Shown here: one piece after another, positions 44,590 through 55,881 of the stretch
Layout of the letters: each line of letters starts with the position of its first letter
Numbering within the stretch: position 1 is the stretch's first letter
Origin: Xenopus tropicalis
Lineage: Eukaryota > Chordata > Amphibia > Anura > Pipidae
Length of the DNA: 64,000 nucleotides
Assembly (NCBI RefSeq): GCF_000004195.4
Contig: NC_030683.2
Span: 87,011,410 to 87,075,409 of the forward strand
Direction: 5' to 3'
Notes under the pieces: generated by a model
The model's input: the letters and a program-made list of their open reading frames with translations, nothing else
What the model was told of the DNA's origin: nothing
Databases searched by the model: none
Made by a program: the position numbers and the translations under genes

Positions 44590-44720
44590 GTGGGTATTTA
44601 AACACTTGTTTGTATTTGTACTAATAGGCTTGATAAAGGGCTGGATTGACGCCCGGAACATTGCCTTTGGCACTTGAGTAAAGATTCACATTTTTCAAAA
44701 CAACCGGAGTGCTGCTGTTT
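44590..44720 (+). mobile_element. PLE terminal region, hammerhead-like element decayed
   Basis: aggcttgataaagggctgga then gacgcccggaaca reads like a mutated CUGAUGA, GGGC...GCCC stem, GAAAC core. It is followed by ttgccttt, a weak poly(A)-type signal and accggagtgctgctgttttc, as at other PLE ends. It is on the opposite strand from the PLE coding remnant at 42890-43870, so it is either a separate copy or an inverted terminus. Confidence 0.6.
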
Positions 44721-45064
44721 TCATCATTTTTGTATCTACTGATGTTTGGCACTCCAGCATTTTTCCATAACAGGAGTGTTTGGGATCATGCATTAGGGTT
44801 AAAGGGATTCTGTTATAATTTTAATGGTGTAGTTTTCATTTCCAAATTAGATTGTTTACATAGCAAATAATTCACTCTATCATTTAAAATGTTATTCTTG
44901 AACTAACAAATGTATTTTGTTGTTGAATTATTGATGTGTAGGCAGTCATCCTAGTGCATTGTGCCTAATCTCGATCTTTCAGAATAAGACAGCTCTGTAC
45001 ACTAGAACTGCTTTTTAGATAAGCAGATAACAGGTATTTATTTGTAGACTTTTTAAAACATGTA

Positions 45065-45354
45065 TAGAGGGTGAGACAGGTAGTCAAATGTAAAAAGACT
45101 TGGAAAGCAACACAAGCATTATAAAAGTTCATGGAGGAGCCAAATAAGGGCTAAGGTTGGCTATTAGGTAGCCTCTATGCACACTATCAGCTTACAGGGG
45201 CTTTATTTGGTAGTAAATCTTGTTTTTATTCAACCAAAACTTGCCACCAAGTCAGGAATTCAAAAATAACTACCTGGTTTGGGGGCTCTGAGAGCAACAT
45301 CCAAGGGGTTGATGAGCAACATGTTGCCCCCGAGACACTGGTTGGGGATCACTG
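45065..45354 (+). mobile_element. hAT-type MITE (CAGGGGTCCC family), left end decayed
   Basis: caacacaagcat, ggctattaggtagcc, aaaacttgccaccaag, agcaacatccaaggggttg and ggttggggatcactg follow the order of 31445-31742. The left terminus is diverged and no TSD is clear. Confidence 0.8.
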
Positions 45355-46748
45355 GGGTAAGGGGATTACGGTTGGACATGACTGAGGTATTTACAGCATG
45401 TCAGGTACAATACATATACATTTCAGTAGTAGTTAGAAGTCAGCATTGTATTACAGACATATCAAGATCAGCCTACATATAATTTGGTGATAGTTTTGCC
45501 CATGTCACCTCTTTTTTGTAAAACAATAAATGGGTTGTGGTGGGTTATCAAAAAAAAATTTACAGTGCAAGTTACACTAGGAAAGTATTTATAGAACCTA
45601 TCAGAGAACAGAAAAATGAAAATAAATGTAAGTCTTAAGATTTTATCAGACAAATAAAAAGAAAAAATACATTTAAATTGTCCTTTTTCAGCCCCAGAGT
45701 CTCCTAAATTCTGCTGCAAATCACAAAGGGATTTCAAGCCTCATTTTTGAGTCTAAGGACTTAGTGGTTTGTCCGGAGACACCAGCAGTGCAAACACTAA
45801 GATAAAAAGAAATGTACCCCGACTTCAAAGGCAGTAACATTTTCATAAAACCACTGGTTCAGCTGTAGCTTTTAAACAAAGTGCTGTTGCTATGCTAAGC
45901 ATAGAACAAGCTTCAAAAGGTTCAATTATAATAATTTTCTTTTTATTCAAGTTAAAATGCAAACAGAGAAGGCATATTATTTTGCTGCCTGACATGTTTG
46001 ACAATCCCCTTTAAAGCATCCTGTTTAACAAATCATGTTGTGGATTTCATCCCTATTATATTAATCCTTTTCCTACCAGAGTTTATAATTCATTTGCTTT
46101 CTTCAGATACGGTATTATTTTAGTAGTTTGTTTATAATAATGTATTACAGACGATAGAGAATGCTTGTTAGTAGCTAATGCCTGCTAGTAGCATTCTTGG
46201 GCCTCTCTCTGGCATAACAAGTATGTACAGAAAATAGAAATAATATAAAGCTCTGACTCTGGTAAGTGTAAAGCTGATACTGCATATAATTTAACATATT
46301 AGGCCAAATTGCTATTAACTCTAAATTTAAAGCTGCTACACAAATATGTTCTATGTCCTCATTTTCCCCTTCTCTCACATTTTCTTTCTCTTTTCTCCTC
46401 TATAACTCACATTTTACCATCTGTTCTAAAGCTATTATTCCTTTTCATTTTAGTTTTCCTCTTCCATCCTTTCTTCCTTTTTTATCCATTTATTCCAACT
46501 TTGCTTTTTAATCTATCTGTCTACCAGCATATTTTAATTACTACTCATGTACTTTACCATCAACCCTATCCTTAAAAAAACAAATTATGTGGATCCTACA
46601 TTCATTTCCAGTTGACTGTCAATTGTAGTAAAGCAGTGTTCTACTAGGCATGAATCTAGAACCTTGTACACTTGGTTCCCTGGTATAGCCACTGTGCTAT
46701 AGACACAGGTTTTCCCATATAGAAAATCTAGCAATACAAACTCTATTA
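45355..46748. other. unassigned DNA with a pyrimidine-rich tract
   Basis: The plus strand is strongly pyrimidine-rich at about 46365-46510 (ttctttctcttttctcctc, tttcttcc). Nothing else recognised. Confidence 0.45.
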
Positions 46749-47076
46749 GGCTAATGCCACACAAGGCGTAGGGAGGATATTTTCGGCAAGTGGAAAAGCA
46801 CTTGCTGAAAATTCCGCCCTACGCCTCCTACATGTGCCTGCACCCGAATAAATGAGATACGCTCGGGTGCAGGCACATGTAGCAGATATACGCATGAAAA
46901 CACAAGACTTTGCATTATATTGTGTTTTCATTTGTATATCGGCTAAATGTGCCTGCACCCGAGCGTATCTCATTCATTCGGGTGCACGCACATGTAGGAG
47001 GTGTAGGGCGGAATTTTCAGCAAACGATTTTCCGCTTGCCGAAAATATTCACCCTATGCCTCGTGTGGCATTAGCC
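46749..47076. mobile_element. PIF/Harbinger-like palindromic MITE with nested hairpins
   Basis: Termini ggctaatgccacacaagg and cctcgtgtggcattagcc are inverted, with TTA on both sides (46746-46748, 47077-47079). Further in, gtgcctgcacccga and tcgggtgcaggcac occur on both arms, so each arm can also fold on itself. Open frames on both strands are by-products of the palindrome. Confidence 0.88.
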
Positions 47077-47079
47077 TTA

Positions 47080-47469
47080 ATTGGGAAAATTGCACTGCAT
47101 TATCTAGCAGGTGCAACACCCTTCCTGTGCCTTGTCTTTACATACCCCATTCAAACTGCCTTCCCTTCCATATTTATTTTAACCTGTTGCTGAACGTTCT
47201 CCCTGTCCTGTTTCTATGTAGATTCCTGTTGTTAGACTCTTGTCTGTATCTTAATTTTTGCCTGCCTTGAACTTGATTTCTGTTTAACCCCTTTGTTGTC
47301 ATGCTTCCAAACTATCACTGCAAACCTTGCCTGTCTTGTTTATCCTGCATGTTACCAATCAATTGTCCTGAATGTTTCTGACAGTTTGATCAGGCCTTTT
47401 TGAAAGCTGTCAACACTTACTCTTTCTCTTTTTTTATTTCCTTCTACATTCCCTTCTTCCCTATCCCTC
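47080..47469. other. unassigned pyrimidine-rich DNA
   Basis: No motif recognised. It might be an upstream part of the L2 remnant at 47970, but no protein block supports this. Confidence 0.35.
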
Positions 47470-47936
47470 TTAAAGGAGAAGGAAAGGCGAATAAAGAGTT
47501 AATCTCAGGCTGAAGGCATACCTTCAGTTGTCTCAACAGTGCCCTTAAGTCTCCCGATATTTCACCTGTTCAGATGATCAGAAGCCAAACAGGAAGAAAA
47601 AAACGCTTAGCTGTGTAAAAAAAGTTCCCATAATGCCTTGCTCCTGCACCAAGATTGAGAACAAGTGTACATGCTCAGTTTGTAAGACTCTGAGGAAGCT
47701 TCCTGCTGATTGGCTCAGATCTACATCCACAAGGGGGGGAGTGAGTTCTTAGCATTCTTGAGGGAGGGGGGAGCAGGAGAGGGGAAAAAGCAGAGAGATG
47801 CATGTCTCTGGCACATGAATTACAGACACAACAAATCTTTTGACAGAGAAGTCAGTGCAGCATTCCTGCAAGTGCTTATGGCTGTATTTACATAGACCTT
47901 TCTGATAAAGCTTACTTTCCTTTCTTTCTCCTTTAA
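47470..47936. mobile_element. T2-type MITE, complete
   Basis: TTAA (47470-47473) with aggagaaggaaagg, and the inverted end cctttctttctccttTAA (TTAA 47933-47936). It contains the catagacctttctgataaag block shared with 24325 and 20250 (reverse). Confidence 0.9.
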
Positions 47937-47969
47937 GTCTAGATCCTGTCCTCACCACGCCCCAAAAAC

Positions 47970-48620
47970 AGCCCATACAATGTAGATAATGATCTGCTAC
48001 ACAATATGCTTGACCTGTCTGCAGCATGTGACACAGATGATTCTTTCCTATTACTTCATATTATCTCTTATTTCAGGATCCAATAGACTGCACTATACTG
48101 GATCTCATTCTTTGTTTCCATTCTATCTTACATGCTGGCACCCTTTCCTCACCTCATCCTTTTTCAATTGTGGTATCTTGGACCCCTCTATATACACTAC
48201 TGATCTTGGTCAGTTGATTAGCCTATTAGACATTTTAGTTTCATTTGTATTCAGAGGATACTCAAATTTAACTCTCCTCTTTACACCTTCCACCCTTCTA
48301 ACTTGTGTCTCCAAATATCTTAATTATCTTTGTTTATGTCCTCTTGTTGCCTAATATACAACCTTTAATAATACCCATATTCTTCTTCACACATAATATT
48401 TACCAGTTCATTGATTTTTACTACACACTTACTGCCAATACCTAGATTTAAGGGGACCCTACAGTTACATAGGTCACCACATCTTTATGTCTCACAACCA
48501 TTCCTTTTTAGACTACAAGGTCTATTGAGTAAGGCCCTCCCCTTGTTGTGTTTTAACTCTCCGCAAATGCAACAATATGTATCTGCATCAGGAATGTATA
48601 TATTTTCCAGAACTCTGTAA
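47970..48620 (+). pseudogene. L2-clade LINE RT and 3' UTR, strongly decayed
   Basis: DLSAACDTDDSFLL at about 48013 corresponds to the L2 block LDLSAAFDTVDH. GILGPLYIHY at about 48170-48200 matches the GSVLGPLLF block. FRGYSNLTLLFTPS at about 48250-48295 sits where YADDTQLYL is expected, so the catalytic YADD is gone. Near 48510, gactacaaggtctattgag resembles the L2 UTR phrase gattgtaagctctatgggg. Multiple stops and frameshifts mark it as an old copy. Confidence 0.6.
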
Positions 48621-49790
48621 TATGGAAGTGTAACCAAATGATTTGTACACATACAGTGTATGTCTAGAATTTTTCAATCCAGTACTCAGCTGACTCTACA
48701 TTCAGTGGTTATCCCAAATGTAATTACATTCATATATCACTGTCAAGCCTTTGTCTTTTGGATAGGCATTCATATTATGCAAGGAACAGCTGCTGAACTT
48801 AAGAAACTATGTTTGAATATAGTTCTAGGACCTGACTCTTTCAGTGAAAACCTTGAATTCTGCCTAAACGGATTGGTTAATTTAATGGGTTTATTTGTAA
48901 AGAAACATGCTATTGTTCAGAAAACTCTTGGCTATAATGGAAAATTATAATAGTATTTTTTACCAATTGTCAGCTGTACCATTCCATGTAATAGCTGAAT
49001 ACAGTTGCAAAAAAGCTGGTTTTGAAAATGTATAGGTCTCACATTTCAATCTTGATGTACAGTAGCTTACTTGTGGTGTATATTGATAGAAGACATACAG
49101 TTTAAACTTTTAAGAATATATTCTTTACTGAGCATATAAGAGTTACTCCAGTTACATACCATGAATAAACTAAATGGAAATAACTCATCTTAAAACTAAG
49201 CAGTGGTGCTTTCAATTATATTTCACTTGTTGAATGATTTTATAACAACCTATTTTCCCTTTTCGTAGTCTGAAATATTGTTTGCATACTGCTCCTCTCT
49301 GTCTTCATTCACCCCCCCCATGCTATTAACATTACACAACTCTTACTATTGTTGTACATTGTATTGCCATGGTCTACTTCCTCATCTTTCTCAAACCATT
49401 TGTATTTATAATGATACTGTACTGCAATTTTAGCTTCTAGGTTATAAGATAAACGTTATGGAACAAGAGAGTTCAGAAAAATGTGACTAAGTTAGTAAGG
49501 GGACCAATTACTGACCTTGCCTTCTTGCTGCCTCCTTCTTCTCTTGATTTTCCTCTTGCTTGCAGACATGACTTCAGGTCTGAACTGAACCCAAACTATT
49601 TCAGACACAGATATTTTTACATACAGTACATACATTTTTTATGTTTGTAAGGCCTCACTTATTAATTGGTGTTTGGTGACTTGGTGACATGAAAATAATG
49701 GTGGACTTAACCCAAAGTAAAATGAAGTTACTGTAAATAGGAAGTCATGGAACTAACATTCTGAGAAGAAGGAGACTAAAGTGGTTTTGT
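48621..49790. other. unassigned AT-rich DNA
   Basis: A 96-codon open frame at 48660-48950 has no recognisable motif. Nothing else seen. Confidence 0.4.
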
Positions 49791-49794
49791 CCAT

Positions 49795-50120
49795 GTGAAG
49801 GGAAAATACCGGCTGAATGAACATAAATATATGATTCGGAATTATAAACCCCCTGAGAAAGGAAAGGAAAAAGAACCGGTTAAAAAACTTGGAAAAGAGA
49901 GAAAAGAGAAACATGTGATGTGGCCATCAGATTTTGCAAATTAGATGCCAAATATTGGAACAAATTAAAGGAAGGGAGGGTCAGGACACCAAGAGAGTTT
50001 TATTACAAAAGGAATGCTACTGGATTTGGGCCTTAAAAACTAAACATCCTAGAGGTCTAAATGATATCATGATAATGGTTAATTATGTATATATTGTTTT
50101 CTGCAGATATAAAATATGAA
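49795..50120 (+). pseudogene. Penelope-like element: GIY-YIG endonuclease C-terminal half
   Basis: The frame from 49796 gives RLNEHKYMIRNYKP (about 49808-49850) and KHVMWPSDFA (about 49907). After stops and a frame change, ECYWIWALKTKHPRGLND lies at about 50008-50062. R-L-x-E-H and E-x-x-W-I-x-x-L-x-T-x-x-P-x-G-L-N are the conserved endonuclease blocks of PLEs. The RT part and the GIY-YIG start are missing. A PLE 3' terminal region follows on the same strand at 50569-50760, so the two probably belong to one 5'-truncated copy. The sequence differs from the PLE at 42890-43870, which points to two subfamilies. Confidence 0.8.
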
Positions 50121-50568
50121 TGATGAATTATGCAGTGCTTCAGGGACAGGTAATTTTTTCCTGCTTCAGGGTTAGTGTATTTGGTAACATTTGTTACCTT
50201 GAGACTTTAGTGACCGCCTATTGTTGGCAATATTGTATAAGGTTATTTGCTTGTTTAATAATGCTAAGTAACAATAAGAAATGTCATGGGCACAGAGAAT
50301 TTTGGGTGGATAAATTCTTTGAAGAATTGTGATTGGTGATGTACTGTACTGTATGTATTGACTTTTCTTTTACAGATTGATTAACACTATTGGAATTATG
50401 TTTCTGTTTATGAATGTTTCACTTATGGACATTGCTCTGGCTTATTGGGAAATGCTAGTATGAATTATGCGTTTGTTCACTTTAACATAGCTTGTTGATT
50501 GTTTAAATGTTAAATATGCTAATTCCACAATTTTGTATGCTAATGAAGTATGAGACTATTCAATCATG

Positions 50569-50760
50569 TTCACTGCACTGGTTTGTATGCCTGACGAAGG
50601 GGTATGCCCCCGAAATGTTGCTGCTATACTTTGAATAAACATGCAGGGGTTAAGCCCCACTTGCATCACACTTGTTGTGCTGGTCAAATTTTTTGCTGGA
50701 CTGTGCTGGGAGTGCCGACTCTCTGGGCTGTGCACCGAGTACTAATTATTGGAGGGGGTA
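50569..50760 (+). mobile_element. PLE 3' terminal repeat with hammerhead-like core
   Basis: CTGACGA (50591-50597) is followed by agggg, tatg, ccccc and then GAAA (50612-50615). This fits the hammerhead catalytic core CUGANGA, stem II, GAAA, except for an extra A/C at the base of stem II. Then come gttgctgctatactttgaat, AATAAAC at 50634-50640, and gggagtgccgactctctgg at about 50709. It lies about 450 bp after a PLE endonuclease remnant on the same strand. Penelope-like elements are known to carry hammerhead ribozymes in their terminal repeats. A stem III with a cleavage triplet was not identified. Confidence 0.65.
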
Positions 50761-52112
50761 AGGGTGTGCTGGTGGAACCTTCTTTGTTTTCTGTGTTTTT
50801 TATTTGTCTTTTTTCATTCATGCTTTTTTCAATTTGGATGTTCTAATATCTGAGTAGACATTTGTGTTTTCTATAAAGTTTAGTCGTTGTTTAAAAACAC
50901 TCTAAAACAACAAAAATCTGAATGTTGATAAATCTGCCCCTTAGTATAATATTACAGGAACAGCTTTTCAGAAGTCACTGTTCCAATATTTGTCATTACT
51001 GTGAGTAACAACCCTTAAGACTCCCTTAAGTGAATATTTATCCTTCTACAGGTAAAAATATAGCCTTGTTTGTCACTCTGGCAAATATCTAATATATGAA
51101 ACACTCATATAAGTGCCCAAAATAAGGTTCTGTCTATTTATGAGTAATCAAAATACAACAATCATACTACTTCTTTAACATGCTCCCTTTGGAGCATTTT
51201 CTCATTTAGGACACTGCTTTATAATCAGGAGGCATCAAAACATCTGTCCATGACTCTCTTTTTCTACATGTCTTGGTATCTGGATCTCTTGGTTGTGTCT
51301 GTATACCCAAGCTCAACATATTTTGCAATACCTCAAAACATACCAATAATGCCCAAGTACAAACTGATACCAATTCTCTATTTTACCTTCATGATCTCCT
51401 TTAAATGGGATCTTCCAGAACATGTATTTTACAAGAATTGTCCTGCAGTCTACTAAAAGTGGTCACAGATTGAGCATGTATTATAGAAGCAGTCGTTAAA
51501 AGAACTTTTTCAAGACTCTTTCTGTATTTGCAGCAAACCAATTCAGATGTTAGCTTTATATCGGAACAGAAATTGCAATGCAGATACACAACTCAGCCAT
51601 AGCCAAATATGTTCTATTAAAGGACTTTTATCACACAAAAACTCTATAATATGCTGTAATTAGATGGTTAAAACTTGCACTATAGTTAAGAAAAAATATA
51701 GCATGTCATTCCATAAGCCTGAAAGGAAAGTATCTAATTAGGCAGTCATAACGCACCTGTTAGTTATTTACAGTGTATACATTTTCATGTATTTCCTCTT
51801 AATTCAGCTGCCAGAAGACCATGCAGGTAAAAAGTGAAACATAATCCCTTCCTCTTTATAAATTACTTATTTATAAAGAAAGAGAGAAAGATCCTTTAAA
51901 GCAAAACATTGTGAAAACGCCTCCACTCATCAAGGAGATTTACTGTTAGCAATGTCAAGAGGTGAAATTGTTGCCATTTTTCCTGTGGAATGGTGTGTAT
52001 GAGCAGTTGCACCCTAAGGAGACCAGTGTGCTGAGGTAAGTTTGGACGACATGGTCTGATGCTTACTTGGATATCACATCCTCATATGCAAGGTATTTAT
52101 TACTTGTATAAA
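50761..52112. other. unassigned DNA, one MITE end
   Basis: Near 50895-50942, aaaaatctgaatgttgataa and tctgcccctta look like the right end of the Harbinger-type MITE at 28362-28734. Nothing else recognised. Confidence 0.4.
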
Positions 52113-52293
52113 TGTTACAGGGTAACACTTTTGAAATAAAAAATAACAGTGGTATAAAGGTGATACCTTTATTGGCTAACTAAGATAACCATAGCAAGCT
52201 TGCAAAACATCTCAGTTCCTTTTTCAAGCTGAACTTATTTGAAAAAGGTTACCCTGTAACATTTTGACTGGCTAGCAAGGTATATCACCTTTT
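52113..52293. repeat. double inverted-repeat unit, possible PLE end
   Basis: tgttacagggtaac (52113-52126) and its exact reverse complement (52248-52261) form one pair. aaaggtgatacctt (52156-52169) and aaggtatatcacctttt (52277-52293) form a second pair. On the minus strand the middle reads cttgaaaaaggaactgagat, tgcaagcttgc, ccaataaaggtatcacctt, resembling a PLE terminus with an AATAAA. Class tentative. Confidence 0.5.
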
Positions 52294-52440
52294 CCTGCAT
52301 ACTTGTATAAAGGGAGATGCTAATAATAATAAGTGTGGGCATGAGCTTTAACTTGCCCTCTGAGGTGTTTATAAGAGTGACAGAGGGAATGTGGGGGGAT
52401 AATGTTCCTTGAGGCTTGTCTGATAAAAAATAAATGCAGA

Positions 52441-52640
52441 TATGGAATCCAATATTTGGAAAACCTGTTACCCAGAATCAAGTCTGGACTGGGATTCAAA
52501 ATAGAACATTAATAAATCAAGAATTATGGGAGTTGTTTTCGAAAAAATTGAGTTCCGGCAAAAACCCATTCATAAATCTCAAAATTATCTAGAAGTATGA
52601 AAAAATCTGACTTTATCTCAAAATAGTAAATGTGCCCCTT
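52441..52640. mobile_element. MITE fragments
   Basis: tatggaatccaatatttgga, aacctgttacccagaat (52441-52480) resembles an end of the TACAGGTATGG family. Around 52600-52639, aatagtaaatgtgccccttac resembles a Harbinger-type end. Both are decayed. Confidence 0.35.
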
Positions 52641-54515
52641 ACTGTAAATACAGTTAAACACATATTATACCAAACTCACATGCCATGCCATTCTTCTTCT
52701 TACTTGTCAACTTGTTTTGTGTCTTAAGGATAACAGAGTGCTATGAGACTAGATAACAGTAAAACGAAAGAAAAAGAAGCTTACTGGCTGGTTAGATCAT
52801 AAATGGTGACAAACTGGTGGAAAACAGTAGAAAGGGAGAGCAAATGAGAAAGATGGGAAACAGTAAATGGGGAAAGGGCTTTTGCCAAATAGGAGGAGAT
52901 GGATAGAAGAGATAGGGTACAGCTTACATAAAGGAACAAAGGCTTATATTTCTGGACCACTATGGAGCTGTGTCAAAGCTGGGCTAACAACAGACAGGAG
53001 AAGTTGTTGTTTGTGAAGGTGTTACCCCTACTACAGCTTTTAAGAACCTAAGTCAATAGCAGATAAAAGGTGGGGTAAGGAAGCAGTTAGGAATCAGTAG
53101 TGCCCAGCAAGGAGATTAGAAATTAGAGTAGCATTGTATATCTCAGGTGGTTTTTGTTGGCACTGTCAAATAGAAATATGCATTCTCTGCTAAAGTAAAC
53201 CTGGTGGATGAAGTCAAGAATACTAGTAATACTTGGGGGGGTATATACTACTACCAACATTCTTTTCTGGTTTTGCTAAACTGATTTACCTTCGATATCT
53301 TAAGTCACTCCTCAGAACAAATTTAATGGGTTGTTTGTTTGAGATATATCTGGATTGTATAATGGCTTCTTTGATGGCGGTTAATTAAAATTCATAGCCT
53401 CTGCTTTGTCTAATGTTTGTGGTGCCGCTATGAACAGGTTTTAAACTGAAATATTTTCATATTTCTTATTTACAGAAAATTTTATGACTGAATGCTATTA
53501 GCCATGATAAATGCAGCAATGTCAAAAAATGTACTATTATAACACATTTCACAGGCTTTGCTATTTTATTACAAACGCATTTTCCATTTTATTTTTCTAA
53601 GTTCAATTTGCTTTAACTTAGGATGTGTGTATGAAGAATTCTAAATAGGCTGTCCTTTCCCTAGATGGCTGTGTTATCTTAAGAACTCTCATAAGAAAAA
53701 AACAACTTTCAATTATGCATAAAAGATTGTGCATGCATGTGGCACAACCATTCAATGGAGGAAAGTAGTGCAGCAACTCAAATAGAGATGCTGTCTGCTT
53801 TATACTTTAACCCCTTTCAAAAATGAATTAACTAAGTATTTACTCATCCTTTAGCATAAGTTTAGATCTGTTAACCTTTAACGTATGTATATAATTAATG
53901 GTCACTTTTATTCTCAATAAATGATTTCTGGCACCCCAAATATTATTGTTCTGTGTATATCAAGTAATTGAGTTCTATATCACCATTTCAATTTCACATT
54001 CTTCATATGAGGCTCCTATTGAGTGTAAGGGGTATGGGTATAGCCCATTCTGTACTATATAGCCATCTGGAGGCAGTTTTATAATTCCCCTGCTAAAGAT
54101 AAAACTTCATATGTTTTGAAAATGTTATAAATGATGAATGAATGGGCTTGTTTTATTTTCAGGACTTAGAAAAGGAAATCTTAATTTACAATTAGTGAGC
54201 TGCATTTTTGACATGCCTATTAAACATAACAGGCTTCTCTAGAAGCAAATGGGTTAATAACTGCAGAAGCCTTTGCATTCATGCTTTGCTTGTAAATGAG
54301 CTCTGAAGATCCCTTCATGACCCTTAATATCTTTTCTTATTCCTAAAGATCCATTTAAATCAATGAAAGAATAAAAATGATCACTGGCCCATAATTTAGT
54401 TTTTTTTTTTAGCATTGATGACATTGCCAGTCTACATTGTACGTGCCCTAGTTTCCATACTCTGGCTATCCTCCAAAGACATTACATTCAAGTAGGCAGC
54501 ATATCAAGCCTATTC
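52641..54515. other. unassigned AT-rich DNA
   Basis: About 1.9 kb without a recognised repeat or motif. Confidence 0.4.

Positions 54516-54541
<26 letters not shown>
54516..54541. repeat. (CT)13 microsatellite
   Basis: A pure ct dinucleotide run. Confidence 0.95.
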
Positions 54542-54546
<5 letters not shown>

Positions 54547-54940
54547 TTTGAACAATAATGAAGTTTAAAGCAGGTCATAGAACTGTGTCCTTTAAAAGTA
54601 TGTCTTGCATTTGCCAAAACCTGCATTAATGGGAAATTTTTAATGAAGGAATTTGTTCAGGGAAAATAACACAAGCCTACTGGCCTTGGACCAAGCACGT
54701 TGGTAGAGGATTTCCTGCGCTTCATTGTGTGTTGGTTAGCAGGGAGATCAGCAGTCTCACAAATCTCTTAATCTCACAAACTTTTAAAGACTAGTTTTTT
54801 GATAGTTTTGGTCGTTTACAAGACTGGTAAAAAAACAAAAATGACAAGAGAAGCAAGATATTAACAAGAAATTTGCTTTGGAATGTGGGTATGGGGCTCT
54901 AGCACTGTGAGTTACTGTATGTAGATACAAGTATTAATCT

Positions 54941-55245
54941 GCAAACCCATTATCCAGAATTTCTAAAATGCAGAAAGGCCATCAACTACAGATTCCATTT
55001 TAATCAAATAATTCACATTTTTAAAAAATTAGCATTTTCTCTGTAATAATAAAACAGTACCTTGTAGTTGATCCCAACTAAGGTTTAATAAATCCTTATT
55101 GGAGACAAAACAATCCTATTGGGTTTGTTTAATGCTTAAATTATTTATATTAGATTTAAGCAATGGAGATCCAAATTATGGAAGACCTCTTATCCAGAAA
55201 ACCCCAGGTCCTGAGCATTCTGGATAACAGGTCCCATACCTGTAT
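54941..55245 (-). mobile_element. TACAGGTATGGGACC-family MITE, inverted
   Basis: The right end ggataacaggtcccatacct (to 55245) is the reverse complement of the start of 36762-37110. The left end gcaaacccattatccagaat corresponds to its other terminus. Confidence 0.8.
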
Positions 55246-55268
55246 ATAGTCACTCATTTAAAAGGGAC

Positions 55269-55427
55269 TAGTGACGAGCATCAATGGCCTGTTTTGCTTC
55301 ACTGAAAGTTGAGCAGAACTGCAAAAAGATTTGCCACAGGGATGTAACAGGCGAGTCTGTCTTGATGCAGAAATGTGGCAGGTGAGTGAATCTTGATGCA
55401 GGTGAAAAAATGTTTCCTCATCCCTTA
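55269..55427. mobile_element. possible hAT-type MITE, strongly decayed
   Basis: tagtgacgagcatcaatgg and gttttgcttcactgaaag resemble the start of the TAGTGATGAGCGAA family, and tcctcatccctta could be the other end. An internal tcttgatgcag word occurs twice. Confidence 0.35.
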
Positions 55428-55881
55428 AAGGCAAATAGGCAGCCCTTATTGCCAGCCCTCATGCATGCATATAAAATCATGCAGAACATATAGATTAATA
55501 GGGGCCCATATTTAAGGCTGTCATCTGACTGTAGCTGTTTGTTTGATACTAGACTGTGCCTGGCTACTATACTGCCTGAGCCATAACCAAAAAGATATGA
55601 TTGGTGTTTTTCTCCTCTTGAAAAAAGTCTGCATTTATCTCATGGATATATCCTAGCATTATGCCCTGTCATTGCCTTTTGGCAAAAGTTAGAGACCGGG
55701 GAAGACTAAAATACAAAATGCCCTATGTAATGCAAAAACAGATTGTTGGGATTTGACTGAAGAAGATTGTTGTTTTTGACTACTCTACTTAGGCATAATA
55801 TGCTAGTGCTGGTGAATTGCAGAATGCAACTACAGGCATATAAAATATGGTTCTTTTTTACCCACTTAGAGAAATATATTC

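Noticed and set aside
46852..47193. 113-codon open frame mirrored by a similar frame on the minus strand (46746-46973)
   Set aside because: Both frames are products of the palindromic MITE; near-identical peptides on the two strands reflect the inverted repeat, not a gene.
48660..48950. 96-codon frame as a gene
   Set aside because: No recognisable domain and base composition like the surrounding non-coding DNA.
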